A stretch of 64,000 nucleotides of DNA from Bacillus_BD sp963765265 (GCA_963765265.1 CAVXVN010000019.1:39081-103080); one strand, 5' to 3'. Shown: positions 1 through 8,671, numbered from the stretch's first letter. Numbers and translations: made by a program. Notes: generated by a model from the letters alone, not told the origin.

Positions 1-127
1 TCTACACCATCCTATTCAAACGTCATTTGACTATCAACTTGTACTTCAAAAAGTGTGTAATTGCCTATAGACAGTTAGTGCTTTTTTTACGTTAGATCCA
101 TAACTAAAGGGACATTTTCTTCCTTAC

Positions 128-158
128 AAAAAAAAGAAACACATTCATTTGTGTTTCC
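128..158 (-). terminator. terminator of the 5'-nucleotidase gene
   Basis: GAAACACA and TGTGTTTC arms with a 6-nt loop, followed on the minus strand by eight T residues. It lies about 75 bases past the stop codon of the 5'-nucleotidase gene. Confidence 0.85.
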
Positions 159-230
159 ATTCGTCTGGTCAACTATTCTTTTCTATTAAATTTAACTAGT
201 ATGAAACCGTCCTCTCGTTATTCCCCTCTA

Positions 231-1823
231 TTATTGCAATTCAATTCGATCTAATGCTGGGGTTTTGATTGGTCCTTCAAAGCTTTGAATATAATGGGTC
301 ATGATATCTAATTCAATAGGTCCTTTGATTCTATTCGTCCCTTCTTTAAAGACACTGAAACCATCACCGCCTGCTGCTAAAAGTTCGTTCACGGTCAACG
401 AGTAGATTTGATCGGAGTCCAATAGATTGCCTTGATCATCCTTTAATTCAATGATTCGCTCTCCAATTGGGGCGTTTTCATCCCAGGTATAAGATAAACC
501 AGAAATTTGCAGTATTCGCACCTCACTGCCAATCCATTGCTGTTCCAGGACAGATTTTATTTGTCCACCCGTCATGTTCATCGTTACAAGACGATAGCCA
601 AAAGGAAGTGCCGTGTATACTTCTCCCCAGGTAATGTCTCCTTTATCAAGATCAGCACGTATTCCCCCTGAATTCACAAAGGCAAAATCAGTCTCCATTG
701 CCTTACGCTGCGCATCTGCAATTAAATGACCTAACCGTGATTCGCCACTCTTTTCCTGCTTTCTCGTAATCTCATCACTCGACTTTCCGATCACTTCATT
801 GATGATTGGGGCGATCGACACACGATAAGAATCTACCATTTCCTTTATCTCTTGATCCGGTTCCATTCCTTTATGATAGGTTCTGACGATTTTGGCTTTT
901 TTCTCAACCATGTCCTTTGTCATTGGATCAATCAGAATATCCACATCAGAAAAGGCTGTTCCACTGGAATAGGATTGTATGATTAGTTTATGATCAATCG
1001 TTGTATTTGCATACGTGTGATTATGCGCTCCATAAATAATGTCAATTTCATCATCTACTCTTTCGGCAAAATCGACAATCACACCAGATGGATTGGATCC
1101 ATTTTTCTTAGAAGATACTGGATTATGCGCAAGGACAACGATCGATCGCACACCTTTTTCTTTTAATTCTTCCGCTGCCTTATTAATGGCCACGACTTCA
1201 TCTGTAAACTCCAGATGATCGATTCCTTCAGGAAGAACAAAATTAGTTGTTTCCGTTGTCACAACTCCAATAAAACCTATGGGTACTCCATTTACCTCTT
1301 TAATGATATACGGTGGAAGGATGGTTTCCCCTGTTTCATGATCCACCACATTAGCTACTGTATATGGAAAGTCTGCCCCTTCAAAATATCCAGATTCTTC
1401 TGATTCTCCACCAAATAAGAGTCGGTTTAATTCATCCACACCTTCATCAAACTCATGGTTTCCTACTGTCCCTACATCAAAATCTAATTTATTTAAAAAC
1501 TCTATCGTTGGTTGATCCTGATGGAGAGAAGAAACAGGGCTACTAGCTCCTATTGCATCTCCAACATGAATAAGTAGCGTATTTTCATTTTCTTGTTCGT
1601 ATTTTTTCAAATAGGAGGCTAAATATTCTGCACCACCCACTTGTTTTCCCTTTACGGTACGGTAGACATCCAGCTGTCCATGAAAGTCATTAATCCCTAA
1701 GAGCTGAATAGAAATATAGTTATCTTCAGCATTCACATGCCCCGATTGAACACCACAAGCAGTTGTACTAATGAGAGAAACAGAAATAATAATGGATAGA
1801 ATTATTTTCCTCATATGCTTCAC
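231..1823 (-). CDS. lipoprotein 5'-nucleotidase / metallophosphatase
   Basis: This 530-residue protein belongs to the 5'-nucleotidase/2',3'-cyclic phosphodiesterase family, which removes phosphate from nucleotides outside the membrane. A signal peptide ends in a lipobox (STTAC, Cys23), so it is probably membrane-anchored on the outside. The two-metal site shows as NDFHGQ near residue 45, VGDAIG near 88 and GNHEFDEG near 121; the C-terminal half carries the substrate domain (FVNSGGIRADL). The GTG start is set by AGGAG nine bases upstream. It stands alone with its own terminator. A role in phosphate or nucleoside scavenging is inferred. Substrate preference cannot be read from the sequence. Confidence 0.9.
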   Translation of the reverse strand: MKHMRKIILSIIISVSLISTTACGVQSGHVNAEDNYISIQLLGINDFHGQLDVYRTVKGKQVGGAEYLASYLKKYEQENENTLLIHVGDAIGASSPVSSLHQDQPTIEFLNKLDFDVGTVGNHEFDEGVDELNRLLFGGESEESGYFEGADFPYTVANVVDHETGETILPPYIIKEVNGVPIGFIGVVTTETTNFVLPEGIDHLEFTDEVVAINKAAEELKEKGVRSIVVLAHNPVSSKKNGSNPSGVIVDFAERVDDEIDIIYGAHNHTYANTTIDHKLIIQSYSSGTAFSDVDILIDPMTKDMVEKKAKIVRTYHKGMEPDQEIKEMVDSYRVSIAPIINEVIGKSSDEITRKQEKSGESRLGHLIADAQRKAMETDFAFVNSGGIRADLDKGDITWGEVYTALPFGYRLVTMNMTGGQIKSVLEQQWIGSEVRILQISGLSYTWDENAPIGERIIELKDDQGNLLDSDQIYSLTVNELLAAGGDGFSVFKEGTNRIKGPIELDIMTHYIQSFEGPIKTPALDRIELQ

Positions 1824-1846
1824 TCTGGCACTCTCCTATTTTTTTA

Positions 1847-1874
1847 AGTTAACAATAGCTTTCTATTGTTAACT
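1847..1874. promoter_or_regulatory. perfect 12-bp inverted repeat upstream of the nucleotidase
   Basis: AGTTAACAATAG and CTATTGTTAACT form a perfect inverted repeat around a 4-base loop, just upstream of the ribosome binding site of the gene ending at 231. No T run follows, so it reads better as an operator or leader hairpin than a terminator. The TTAACA halves resemble PhoP half-sites, but are inverted rather than tandem. Confidence 0.5.
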
Positions 1875-2025
1875 CAAACCAAGAGAGAAATTATAATTTT
1901 GTAAAAATATTAATAATAGAAAGTAACTTTTGATATAAAATAAATATAATATTTACTTTATCAAACTATTAACGGTTTCGTTCGTATTGTAGACTAAATA
2001 TGCGGGTAAATAGGAGGGGATTATT

Positions 2026-3291
2026 TTGGGTAAATACAACAAAGAAGAAAAGAGCTGGATGCTGTATGACTGGGCTTCTTCTGCCTATTCCATTATCATT
2101 ACAACGGCCATTTTTCCTATCTATTTTAAATCGGTAGCGGATAATGCTGGTGTTAATCAGGCTGATTCTACTGCTTATTTAGGGTATACGATTTCAATTT
2201 CGACCTTCATTTTGGCACTTCTTGGCCCTATTTTAGGAACATTGGCTGACTACAAGGGAATGAAAGGGAAATTTTTTCGTTTTTTCTTTTTCATGGGGAC
2301 TCTATCAACCGCTGCATTGCTCTTTGTACCGAGTGACAATTGGCTGCTGCTGTTAATCGTGTATACATTAACATCACTAGGGGCACGTGGAGCAAATGTT
2401 TTTTATGATGCGTATATTGTCGATGTAACGGAAAACGATCGAATGGATGATATTTCTGCAAAAGGCTACGCTCTAGGATATGTGGGTAGTGTAATCCCAT
2501 TTGTATTCTGTATCGCCGTGATTATTTTATCACAAATGGGCATGATTCCATTATCTGTCACTGTTGCAAGCCGAATTGCCTTTTTGATTACTGCGTTATG
2601 GTGGTTTATTTTTACGATTCCAATGTTTAAAAATGTAAAGCAAAAATATTGGGTTGAGCGTGAACCTAGAGTGATAGTCAATAGTATAAGACGTCTTGGA
2701 AAAACTTTTAAAGAGATTAAGAAATACCGAACAATCTTTTTGTTTTTACTATCGTATTTCTTCTACATAGATGGGGTCGGAACCATCATTTCTATGTCAA
2801 CTGCTTATGGGACCGACTTAGGACTGGGTTCAACTGAATTGATCATTGCCTTATTAGCCGTTCAAATTGTCGCTGCACCCTTTGCTGTGTTATTTGGTAA
2901 GCTGGCCAATCGATTTGGGGCAAGAAAAATGATTTTTACTGGGATCATTATTTATATGATTGTTTGCATATATGCGATGTTCTTAAAAACCATTGTTGAT
3001 TTCTGGGTGATGGCGATGCTCGTTGCCACTGCGCAGGGTGGGATTCAGTCCCTTAGCCGCTCGTATTTTGCTCAAATGGTGCCAAAAGAAAAGGTAAATG
3101 AGTTTTTCGGTTTTTATAATATTTTTGGACGATTCGCTTCTGTTTCAGGTCCAATTCTTGTTGGTCTTACAACACAACTGACCGGCAGTTCTGCGTTTGG
3201 TGTTTTTAGCTTAGTGATCTTATTTGCGATTGGTTTTGTTGTTTTATTATTTGTTCCGAATTCTTCAACTGCCTCCATTTCATCAGAGTGA
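2026..3291 (+). CDS. UMF1-family MFS transporter
   Basis: A 421-residue polytopic membrane protein of the major facilitator superfamily. The N-terminus (EEKSWMLYDWASSAYSIII) is the signature of the UMF1 / Atg22-like branch, and about twelve hydrophobic segments can be counted. Later motifs such as GKLANRFGARKM fit the MFS loop between helices 8 and 9. The start is TTG, placed by a clear AGGAGGGGA site six bases upstream. It is monocistronic, with a terminator right after the stop. The transported substrate is unknown; family members are annotated as effluxers largely by similarity. Confidence 0.88.
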   Translation: MGKYNKEEKSWMLYDWASSAYSIIITTAIFPIYFKSVADNAGVNQADSTAYLGYTISISTFILALLGPILGTLADYKGMKGKFFRFFFFMGTLSTAALLFVPSDNWLLLLIVYTLTSLGARGANVFYDAYIVDVTENDRMDDISAKGYALGYVGSVIPFVFCIAVIILSQMGMIPLSVTVASRIAFLITALWWFIFTIPMFKNVKQKYWVEREPRVIVNSIRRLGKTFKEIKKYRTIFLFLLSYFFYIDGVGTIISMSTAYGTDLGLGSTELIIALLAVQIVAAPFAVLFGKLANRFGARKMIFTGIIIYMIVCIYAMFLKTIVDFWVMAMLVATAQGGIQSLSRSYFAQMVPKEKVNEFFGFYNIFGRFASVSGPILVGLTTQLTGSSAFGVFSLVILFAIGFVVLLFVPNSSTASISSE

Positions 3292-3298
3292 GGCATCA

Positions 3299-3340
3299 AA
3301 AAGCAAGAAATCCAATGAAGGGTTTTCTTGCTTTTTTTGT
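3299..3340 (+). terminator. terminator of the UMF1 transporter gene
   Basis: AAGCAAGAAA pairs with TTTTCTTGCTT around a 12-base loop, followed by a run of T. It begins eight bases after the stop codon. Confidence 0.85.
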
Positions 3341-3550
3341 TTGGCCTCCCCTTCCGTAAACAAAATGACTTCCTCTTTAAATATTTCAAAATTATTAATT
3401 TTTCATAACTAAATTATCTATTCGGTTAAATAAAGGTGTATCACATTGAAATTCCCATTTTTAAATCGTATGATCATCAGTATTGAACAGTATGGATTTC
3501 AATTTTATAGAAAAATAATCATAACTCAAGATAAGTGAAAGGTGAATATT

Positions 3551-4171
3551 TTGAACACAGACCAAGCATTTGACTTGTTAACGGAAGCAGGTATAACAAA
3601 TAATCCTGAAACTTTTAGACGTTGGATACGGGAAGGCAAAATAAAAGCAACTGGCTTTACCATTGATGATCAAGCGTTAAAGCGGTTTATTCATGAATAT
3701 ACCTATTCAGATAAAGATAAGGTCATTCAACAATTGAAATTAAAGATAAAAGAAAGAGACCAGTACATAGAAGGAATCGAAGAATTACATAAAACCTCAG
3801 CAAAAGAATTAATCAAACAAAGAAATATGTTAAATAAAGAAATCGTCATTCTAAAAAATGAGCACAGTAAATTACATAAAGAAGCCATGGACTTATTAAG
3901 AGAAAATATTGATTTACAAAATAAATTGATTGAATTAAAAGAAACACTACTTAAAGGAAACAAAAGCGACGATCAATCGGTTCACCCCACTTCTCCACTC
4001 GATCATTATTGTCAAAAATTAGGTCTATCAAAGAGGGCGAGTCATAGAGAAGTGGTCATTGGTTATAAAAAATTATTAAAAATATCTCATCCAGATCAGG
4101 GTGGAAACGCAAAGTTATTTCAATACCTAAAAATGGATTATGATCATTTTAGAAATAGATTCAAAGACTAA
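3551..4171 (+). CDS. HTH / coiled-coil / J-domain protein
   Basis: This ~206-residue protein has three visible parts. The N-terminal ~50 residues resemble a MerR/excisionase-type helix-turn-helix (NPETFRRWIREGKIKA). Residues ~55-140 form a charged, heptad-rich coiled coil. The C-terminal ~55 residues are a compact J-domain with the HPD motif (KISHPDQGG) needed to stimulate Hsp70 ATPase. It is therefore a DnaK co-chaperone candidate that may also bind DNA or a partner; that link is inference. A TTG start at 3551 with AGGTGA six bases upstream is preferred; an in-frame GTG at 3542 lies inside that site. It has no partner genes. Proteins with this architecture occur in Bacillus without known function. 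Confidence 0.75.
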   Translation: MNTDQAFDLLTEAGITNNPETFRRWIREGKIKATGFTIDDQALKRFIHEYTYSDKDKVIQQLKLKIKERDQYIEGIEELHKTSAKELIKQRNMLNKEIVILKNEHSKLHKEAMDLLRENIDLQNKLIELKETLLKGNKSDDQSVHPTSPLDHYCQKLGLSKRASHREVVIGYKKLLKISHPDQGGNAKLFQYLKMDYDHFRNRFKD

Positions 4172-4249
4172 TATGAGTAAAATAACAATCAAAGTTTACT
4201 AGATGTATTGATTTCTTTTTTAGTAGGAATAGAAATCACTATTAATCAT

Positions 4250-4600
4250 TTAAATTTGAGAAAATGAGCTACCAATTGATCTTAAGGTATACAGCCTTGG
4301 GGTAAAAATATACAGATCATTATAATTATTTTCAATATATTCCCCGATTACTTGAATACCCTTTCTAAAGCGATTGACCAAAATGGAAGTGTACTTCTCG
4401 TCAAAAATAAAGCGATTAATTCTTAAAAGTTCATCCGCTATGATACGAAATTGAAATTCATGTAATAATAATTTTAGTCGATACAATTTATCCGAATTTG
4501 AAAGATGAATATTATTTTTTTGATCACTTAATTGAACATAATAGATAAAACCCTTAATGTTTTCCGCCAGCATATCTGCCTTCTCTTTTTCAAAATTCAA
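4250..4600 (-). CDS. hypothetical protein
   Basis: A 116-residue soluble, probably mostly helical protein that I do not recognise. It begins with a TTG codon placed six bases after AGAGGTGA, a convincing ribosome binding site, which is the main argument that it is real. It is rich in Asn, Ile and Leu and has no signal peptide, transmembrane segment or cysteine motif. It converges with the J-domain gene, and the 78 bases between the two stops hold no obvious terminator. Function unknown. Confidence 0.6.
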   Translation of the reverse strand: MNFEKEKADMLAENIKGFIYYVQLSDQKNNIHLSNSDKLYRLKLLLHEFQFRIIADELLRINRFIFDEKYTSILVNRFRKGIQVIGEYIENNYNDLYIFTPRLYTLRSIGSSFSQI

Positions 4601-4675
4601 TTCCCATCACCTCTATTAAAAGTGTATGAACGACATGACGCAATATTCGTCCTGTGAAGCAAGGGAAGGAAACAA

Positions 4676-4696
4676 GGGGACGGTTCTCTTGTAACC
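4676..4696 (+). repeat. dispersed repeat, GGGGACGGTTCT family (copy 1)
   Basis: GGGGACGGTTCT followed by CTTGTAACC. This is the first of at least seven copies of the same short motif in the window. An inverted, degenerate partner (AGCGAACCTCCCCCTGT) follows about 20 bases later, giving a potential stem-loop. Confidence 0.7.
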
Positions 4697-4860
4697 GTTT
4701 ATCTAACAAAACAAGCGAACCTCCCCCTGTCACTATAATTCCGATAAATTTACTTATGTATATTTTTACATTTTTGAAACATATTAACTATTAGTTACTT
4801 TTGAGGGCATTACACTTTTAGACTTTTGTTTGAACTTGTTTAAAGCTCCCTTAAACTGTA

Positions 4861-4890
4861 TTGACTTCATAAAGTAGCTTTAAATAAAAT
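4861..4890 (+). promoter_or_regulatory. candidate sigma-A promoter for the 47-residue gene
   Basis: TTGACT and TAAAAT are 18 bases apart, about 29 bases upstream of the start codon at 4919. It matches the vegetative consensus; a forespore promoter was not recognised here. Confidence 0.45.
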
Positions 4891-4918
4891 GTTTAATACA
4901 TATGAAGGAGGAAGGAAA

Positions 4919-5062
4919 ATGGCAAAGCGAAATAACACTCAAAACCAACCAAATTCTGGAGGAAATCAAGCAAAAGCAAGTGATACAGAATTTGGTGCAG
5001 AGTTAGGACTAAGCAAAAAGGCTAGAAAAAAAGCAGCTAGAGAATTAAAAAATAATAAGTAA
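4919..5062 (+). CDS. small basic protein, possibly spore-associated
   Basis: A 47-residue protein with a very strong ribosome binding site (AAGGAGGAAGG) just before ATG, and a strong terminator ten bases after the stop. The N-terminal half is rich in Asn, Gln and Gly. The middle reads SDTEFGAELG, recalling the TEFA(S/T)E motif of gamma-type small acid-soluble spore proteins. The C-terminal third is Lys/Arg-rich (KKARKKAARELKNNK). A spore protein role is a plausible inference from size, composition and that motif, but the resemblance is short and could be chance. Confidence 0.7.
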   Translation: MAKRNNTQNQPNSGGNQAKASDTEFGAELGLSKKARKKAARELKNNK

Positions 5063-5071
5063 AAAATGAAT

Positions 5072-5118
5072 GGTGACAAGCATCATCCATTTTGGACGGT
5101 GCTTGTCACCTATTTTTT
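5072..5118 (+). terminator. terminator made of a GGTGAC...GTCACC hairpin repeat
   Basis: GGTGACAAGC and GCTTGTCACC flank a loop with ATCCATTTTGGA, followed by seven T residues. The same GGTGcC/ATCC hairpin design recurs at about 8061, 29876 and 56230, so it is both a terminator and a member of a repeat family. Confidence 0.85.
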
Positions 5119-5224
5119 TGAAATAAAAAGCTTTAACGGTTAAATACCGGAATTCGATCTAGATAAACTTAAACTATGCTTACTACTCTGCATCCTACTT
5201 AAGTAGAATTGGTTATCTTCTTAC

Positions 5225-6544
5225 TCAGAAAAGGAAGACAGAAGAACCGTCCCCCTGTCTCCACCTTCTTGCCTCATAGGTTAATTCATCCCGGAATTTT
5301 GGATGAGCAATTTGGATTAATGCTTTTGTTCTTTGTTCAATGGTTTTTCCACGCAACTCTGCAACGCCATATTCCGTTACAATACGGTCTACATCATTTT
5401 TGGAAGTCGTTACAACAGAACCTGTAGTTAAATGAGGACGGATTCTTGAGATCGATCCCCCTTTTGCTGTGGAGTGGAGGCAAATAAAACTTTTACCTTT
5501 TTTAGCAAGACTTGCTCCTTGAGCAAAGTCAGCTTGCCCACCGGTTGAACTATAATAGTGCCCACCAATGGTCTCAGATGCACATTGTCCATAAAAATCC
5601 ACTTCCGTTGTAGCATTAATGGAAATCATTTTCTCCTCTTTGGCAATTTCTCGTGGATCATTGACAACCTCAACTGGAAGAAATCTGATAGCAGGATTTT
5701 CGTGAAGAAAATCGTATAGCTTTTGAGTCCCTAACGCAAAGGTTGTGACGATTTTTCCTGGATATGTCTTTTTCTCAATTCCGTTTACAACTCCCGATTC
5801 AATTAGGTCAATCATTCCATCAGATATGAGTTCTGTATGAATCCCAAGATTTTTATGGTTATTTAATAAACGGATGACAGCATTTGGAATGCCTCCAATG
5901 CCCGCTTGAATAGTTGAACCATCCTCAATTTGTTCAGCGATAAAGGCTCCGATCTGTCGATCAATATCGGTGATTGGAAGATTAGGAACTTCATATAAAG
6001 GATAATCAACCATAATATACCCTTCAATTTGACTAATATGGATTTGATTTTCTCCAAATGTCCGGGGCATCCTCTTATTCACTTCCAAGAAAAAAGGAGC
6101 TTTGCCAATAAAAGAAGACACATAGTCTGCCCCAGTACCTAAAGAGAAATATCCATGTTCATCCATCGGTGATGCTGCAGCTAATATAAGAGACGATTTC
6201 GTCGTTTCGCGCAATATACGCGGAACCTGGTGAAAATGATTTGGAACAAGTTCGCACTGTCCTTGTAAAAAGGCCTTTCGGGAAGCACTGCTTAAAAAAT
6301 AAGAAACATAGGAAAGCGATGGTTTCATCTTCCCTTGAATATAGGCCCTTTCCTTTACCGCATGCATTTGATGAATTCGAATATTCTGAAATTCACTAAA
6401 ATGATCCTCTAGTATGTCGATTAATACTTGCGGCTCTCCATTTGCAATTGGAAGTATTAGATCATCTCCATTGTGAATGAGAGCTAAAATATCTTCTGGT
6501 CGTTTTTTCTTCACACTTACCCATTTTCCAACTTGGTTCTCCAT
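5225..6544 (-). CDS. acetyl-CoA hydrolase/transferase family CoA-transferase
   Basis: A 439-residue enzyme of the acetyl-CoA hydrolase / 4-hydroxybutyrate CoA-transferase family, which moves CoA between carboxylic acids through a glutamyl-CoA intermediate. The C-terminal domain shows ISINATTEVDFYGQ, which holds the likely catalytic Glu, and YSSTGGQADFAQGA, the usual CoA-site glycine-rich loop. It is the last gene of a fabI-maoC-transferase operon and starts one base after the maoC stop, so translation is probably coupled. The last ~12 residues (RQGDGSSVFLF) are encoded by a dispersed repeat rather than by family sequence. The natural substrate is unknown; short acyl-CoAs are likely from context. 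Confidence 0.85.
   Translation of the reverse strand: MENQVGKWVSVKKKRPEDILALIHNGDDLILPIANGEPQVLIDILEDHFSEFQNIRIHQMHAVKERAYIQGKMKPSLSYVSYFLSSASRKAFLQGQCELVPNHFHQVPRILRETTKSSLILAAASPMDEHGYFSLGTGADYVSSFIGKAPFFLEVNKRMPRTFGENQIHISQIEGYIMVDYPLYEVPNLPITDIDRQIGAFIAEQIEDGSTIQAGIGGIPNAVIRLLNNHKNLGIHTELISDGMIDLIESGVVNGIEKKTYPGKIVTTFALGTQKLYDFLHENPAIRFLPVEVVNDPREIAKEEKMISINATTEVDFYGQCASETIGGHYYSSTGGQADFAQGASLAKKGKSFICLHSTAKGGSISRIRPHLTTGSVVTTSKNDVDRIVTEYGVAELRGKTIEQRTKALIQIAHPKFRDELTYEARRWRQGDGSSVFLF
5236..5262 (-). repeat. dispersed repeat copy 2, inside the end of a gene
   Basis: On the minus strand it reads GGAGACAGGGGGACGGTTCT then TCTGTCT. It is fused in frame to the end of the CoA-transferase gene and supplies its last codons; the stop codon follows immediately. 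Confidence 0.75.
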
Positions 6545-6545
6545 C

Positions 6546-6986
6546 CTAATTTTCCTCTGTAGCCTTCAAATATTTCTTCATGACTAAGGCTTCCCCATCC
6601 ACTACTATTTCATTACGCTGATTCCATACTTGAGTTTTTAATTTAATCATTTTCTTATCATCCTGCTTTTCGATGACTTCTACCGCTGCATGAATCGTAT
6701 CACCAATTTTGACAGGCGCTTTGAATTTGAAACTTTGTGATAAGTAAATGGTGTTTGGTCCAGGAAGTTTCATTCCAAGAACAGTAGAAATAAAGCTTCC
6801 AGTTAAGAGTCCATGGGCAATTCGATCCTTGAAAATAGTTGTATCTGCAAACTCTTCATTGATATGCATTGGGTTAAAATCACCTGTAATTCCTGCAAAT
6901 TGATAGATATCAAATTCAGAAATCGTCTTAAAAAAATCTGCGGTATCCCCAATTTGAATCTCTTCATAGGTCAACTCTTTTTGCAT
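6546..6986 (-). CDS. MaoC-family (R)-specific enoyl-CoA hydratase
   Basis: A 146-residue single hot-dog-fold protein of the MaoC / PhaJ type, which adds water to trans-2-enoyl-CoA to give (R)-3-hydroxyacyl-CoA. The catalytic hydratase motif is visible as GDFNPMHIN (Asp36, His41), followed by AHGLLTGSF with the supporting Ser. Length matches the family. It sits 14 bases after fabI and one base before the CoA-transferase, with a GGGAGAGG site before ATG. An enoyl reductase, a hydratase and a CoA-transferase together suggest interconversion of short acyl-thioesters. Chain-length preference cannot be told. Confidence 0.87.
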   Translation of the reverse strand: MQKELTYEEIQIGDTADFFKTISEFDIYQFAGITGDFNPMHINEEFADTTIFKDRIAHGLLTGSFISTVLGMKLPGPNTIYLSQSFKFKAPVKIGDTIHAAVEVIEKQDDKKMIKLKTQVWNQRNEIVVDGEALVMKKYLKATEEN

Positions 6987-7000
6987 AAACCTCTCCCCTT

Positions 7001-7795
7001 TTACCCGTTATTAAGAGTATCACCTTTCACACTATAACCAGCGTCCACATAAATGGTTTGACCTGTTATTCCTGTACTCATGTCACTTAGAAGAAAAAGT
7101 GCTGCGTTTGAGATTTCTTCGAGCGTTGCATTCCGTTTTAAAAGGGCATGTTGACTCGTATAATCAACTAATGTATTAAAATCCCCAATCCCGCTTGCTG
7201 CTCGTGTTTTCATCGTTCCCGGTGATAAAGCATTCACCCGAATTCCATATTCCCCCAAATCCGCTGCTAAATATCGGACACTACTTTCAAGTGCAGCCTT
7301 GGCCACACCCATAACATTGTAGTTTTTGACCACTTTTTCGGAGCCATAATAGGATAAAGTAATAATAGAAGCTTTACGTCCTTCCATCATTTTATAGGTT
7401 CTTTTCACAATATCCGTTAGAGAATAAACACTAATCACCATAGAATTGACAAAACCATCTAAAGAAACATCCATATAATTCCCTGAGAGTTCCCCTTTTT
7501 TAGGGCCACCTGCAACCGCATGTACAACAAAATCAAGCTCGCCATTAAAATGGTTATCCAACTTTTCAATCATGGCTGACACATCTTCTGGTTTTGTTAA
7601 ATCTACCACTTCATAAAATTGACTCTGAATCGATTGAAATAATGGGATGACATAAGAACCTGTCTGTTCATTTTGATACGTAAAAGCAAGTTCTGCTCCC
7701 TGTTCAGATAAGGCCTTCGAAATCGACCAGGCTATGCTATGCTCATTTGCTACTCCAAGAACTAACCCTTTTTTACCCTTCATTAAGCTCAACAT
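7001..7795 (-). CDS. fabI: enoyl-[acyl-carrier-protein] reductase, FabI type
   Basis: A 264-residue short-chain dehydrogenase fold enzyme that reduces trans-2-enoyl-ACP with NAD(P)H in fatty acid elongation. The FabI cofactor motif GLVLGVANEHSIAWSI is at residues 9-24. The catalytic residues correspond to Tyr149, Tyr159 and Lys166 (SYYGSEK...YNVMGVAK). It heads an operon with maoC and a CoA-transferase rather than lying with fatty-acid synthesis genes, so it may be a second, specialised copy acting on CoA or ACP esters; that is inference. The ATG at 7795 is preceded by GAGGGT. Confidence 0.85.
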   Translation of the reverse strand: MLSLMKGKKGLVLGVANEHSIAWSISKALSEQGAELAFTYQNEQTGSYVIPLFQSIQSQFYEVVDLTKPEDVSAMIEKLDNHFNGELDFVVHAVAGGPKKGELSGNYMDVSLDGFVNSMVISVYSLTDIVKRTYKMMEGRKASIITLSYYGSEKVVKNYNVMGVAKAALESSVRYLAADLGEYGIRVNALSPGTMKTRAASGIGDFNTLVDYTSQHALLKRNATLEEISNAALFLLSDMSTGITGQTIYVDAGYSVKGDTLNNG

Positions 7796-8060
7796 CGTAC
7801 CCTCTTTTCTATATGGTTCAAGATTTCAATCAAGAAAAACACATAATAATACCGAAAATTCAAAAAATAATAAAAAAAGTTCTTTCACCGTCATAACTTT
7901 TTCAAAATCCAATGTCAAAATTAGAAAACGCGGCAGAAGTTTCCTTCAAACGCAGGCCATTTGTTCCATATTTTTACTTTTTCTAATCACCATTACTATT
8001 TTACATGATCACAGATTATTTAGAACTCCTTTGTGAATAAATTAACAAAATTTACAATAA

Positions 8061-8107
8061 AAGGTACCAAGCATCATCCTGAAAACTAGATGGTACCTGG
8101 CACCTTT
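8061..8107 (-). repeat. hairpin repeat of the GGTGCC/ATCC family
   Basis: GGTACCAAGCATCATC and GATGGTACCTGGCACC form an imperfect hairpin. It shares the outer GGTxCC arms and inner ATC/GAT with the hairpins at 5072, 29876 and 56230. A short T run on the minus strand would let it act as a terminator for leftward transcription. Confidence 0.6.
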
Positions 8108-8267
8108 CATTCGTGGTGAGAAACGGACTCCTATAGAATTATTTCTGAGAAGTACACACGCATTTATTATGACTTTCAATATTTTATAACAATATTCATT
8201 TTGTGAGTTTATTGATATACCAACTGTCCAATCTTGCTTTTAGGGATTGAAAAAGTCTACCAACAAT

Positions 8268-8305
8268 AAAAAGTTGATTAGCTTTAAAGATAATCAACTT
8301 TTTAC
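8268..8305. terminator. bidirectional terminator downstream of ykuS
   Basis: AAAAAGTTGATTA and TAATCAACTTTTT form a perfect 13-bp stem with a 10-base loop. A and T runs on both sides suit both directions. It lies 45 bases past the ykuS stop. Confidence 0.85.
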
Positions 8306-8349
8306 TTTTCAGTTTCTGAAAAAAATGATAGTAAAATTAGATACTGATT

Positions 8350-8595
8350 TTAATGATTCATTTTACTTTCAATTCGCTTGACAACCTCGTCTGCTGATAA
8401 GCCGCTTGCTTCAATAACCGAACCTTTGCTTAGAGCATCTTGCATTCCCATTACATCTGCATCTAAACCTGATACAACACAACAATCCATATTTTGCATG
8501 TCTGTTCCACTATTTAATTCAACAACATCGTAACCTTTTTCACGTAACGCTTGATGAATATTTGTTAAGGATCCTTCAACTCCAATTTTTTGCAT
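8350..8595 (-). CDS. ykuS: UPF0180 / YkuS-family protein
   Basis: An 81-residue protein matching the Bacillus YkuS (UPF0180) family over its full length: N-terminal IGVEGSLTNIHQALREKGYDVVEL, central NMDCCVVSGLDADVMGMQD and C-terminal SADEVVKRIES. The small alpha/beta pattern is typical. The function of the family is not known. GGAGGTGTAATT precedes the ATG. It is monocistronic with a strong terminator, and nothing nearby suggests a pathway. Confidence 0.88.
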   Translation of the reverse strand: MQKIGVEGSLTNIHQALREKGYDVVELNSGTDMQNMDCCVVSGLDADVMGMQDALSKGSVIEASGLSADEVVKRIESKMNH

Positions 8596-8671
8596 AATTA
8601 CACCTCCTCTATATCTATTTTTTCTTATTACATGCCTTAATATGTATTCCCTTCTATTTCATTTTGCATAC

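Larger units (their letters stand above)
7796..8349. other. 550-bp intergenic region
   Basis: Upstream side of the fabI operon and downstream side of ykuS. It holds one hairpin repeat and the ykuS terminator, listed separately. The AT-rich remainder shows no convincing gene; open frames here lack ribosome binding sites. Confidence 0.6.

Noticed and set aside
5209..5427. Rightward frame with NRPPVSTF across the repeat
   Set aside because: It opposes the end of the CoA-transferase gene; the peptide comes from the dispersed repeat read forward.
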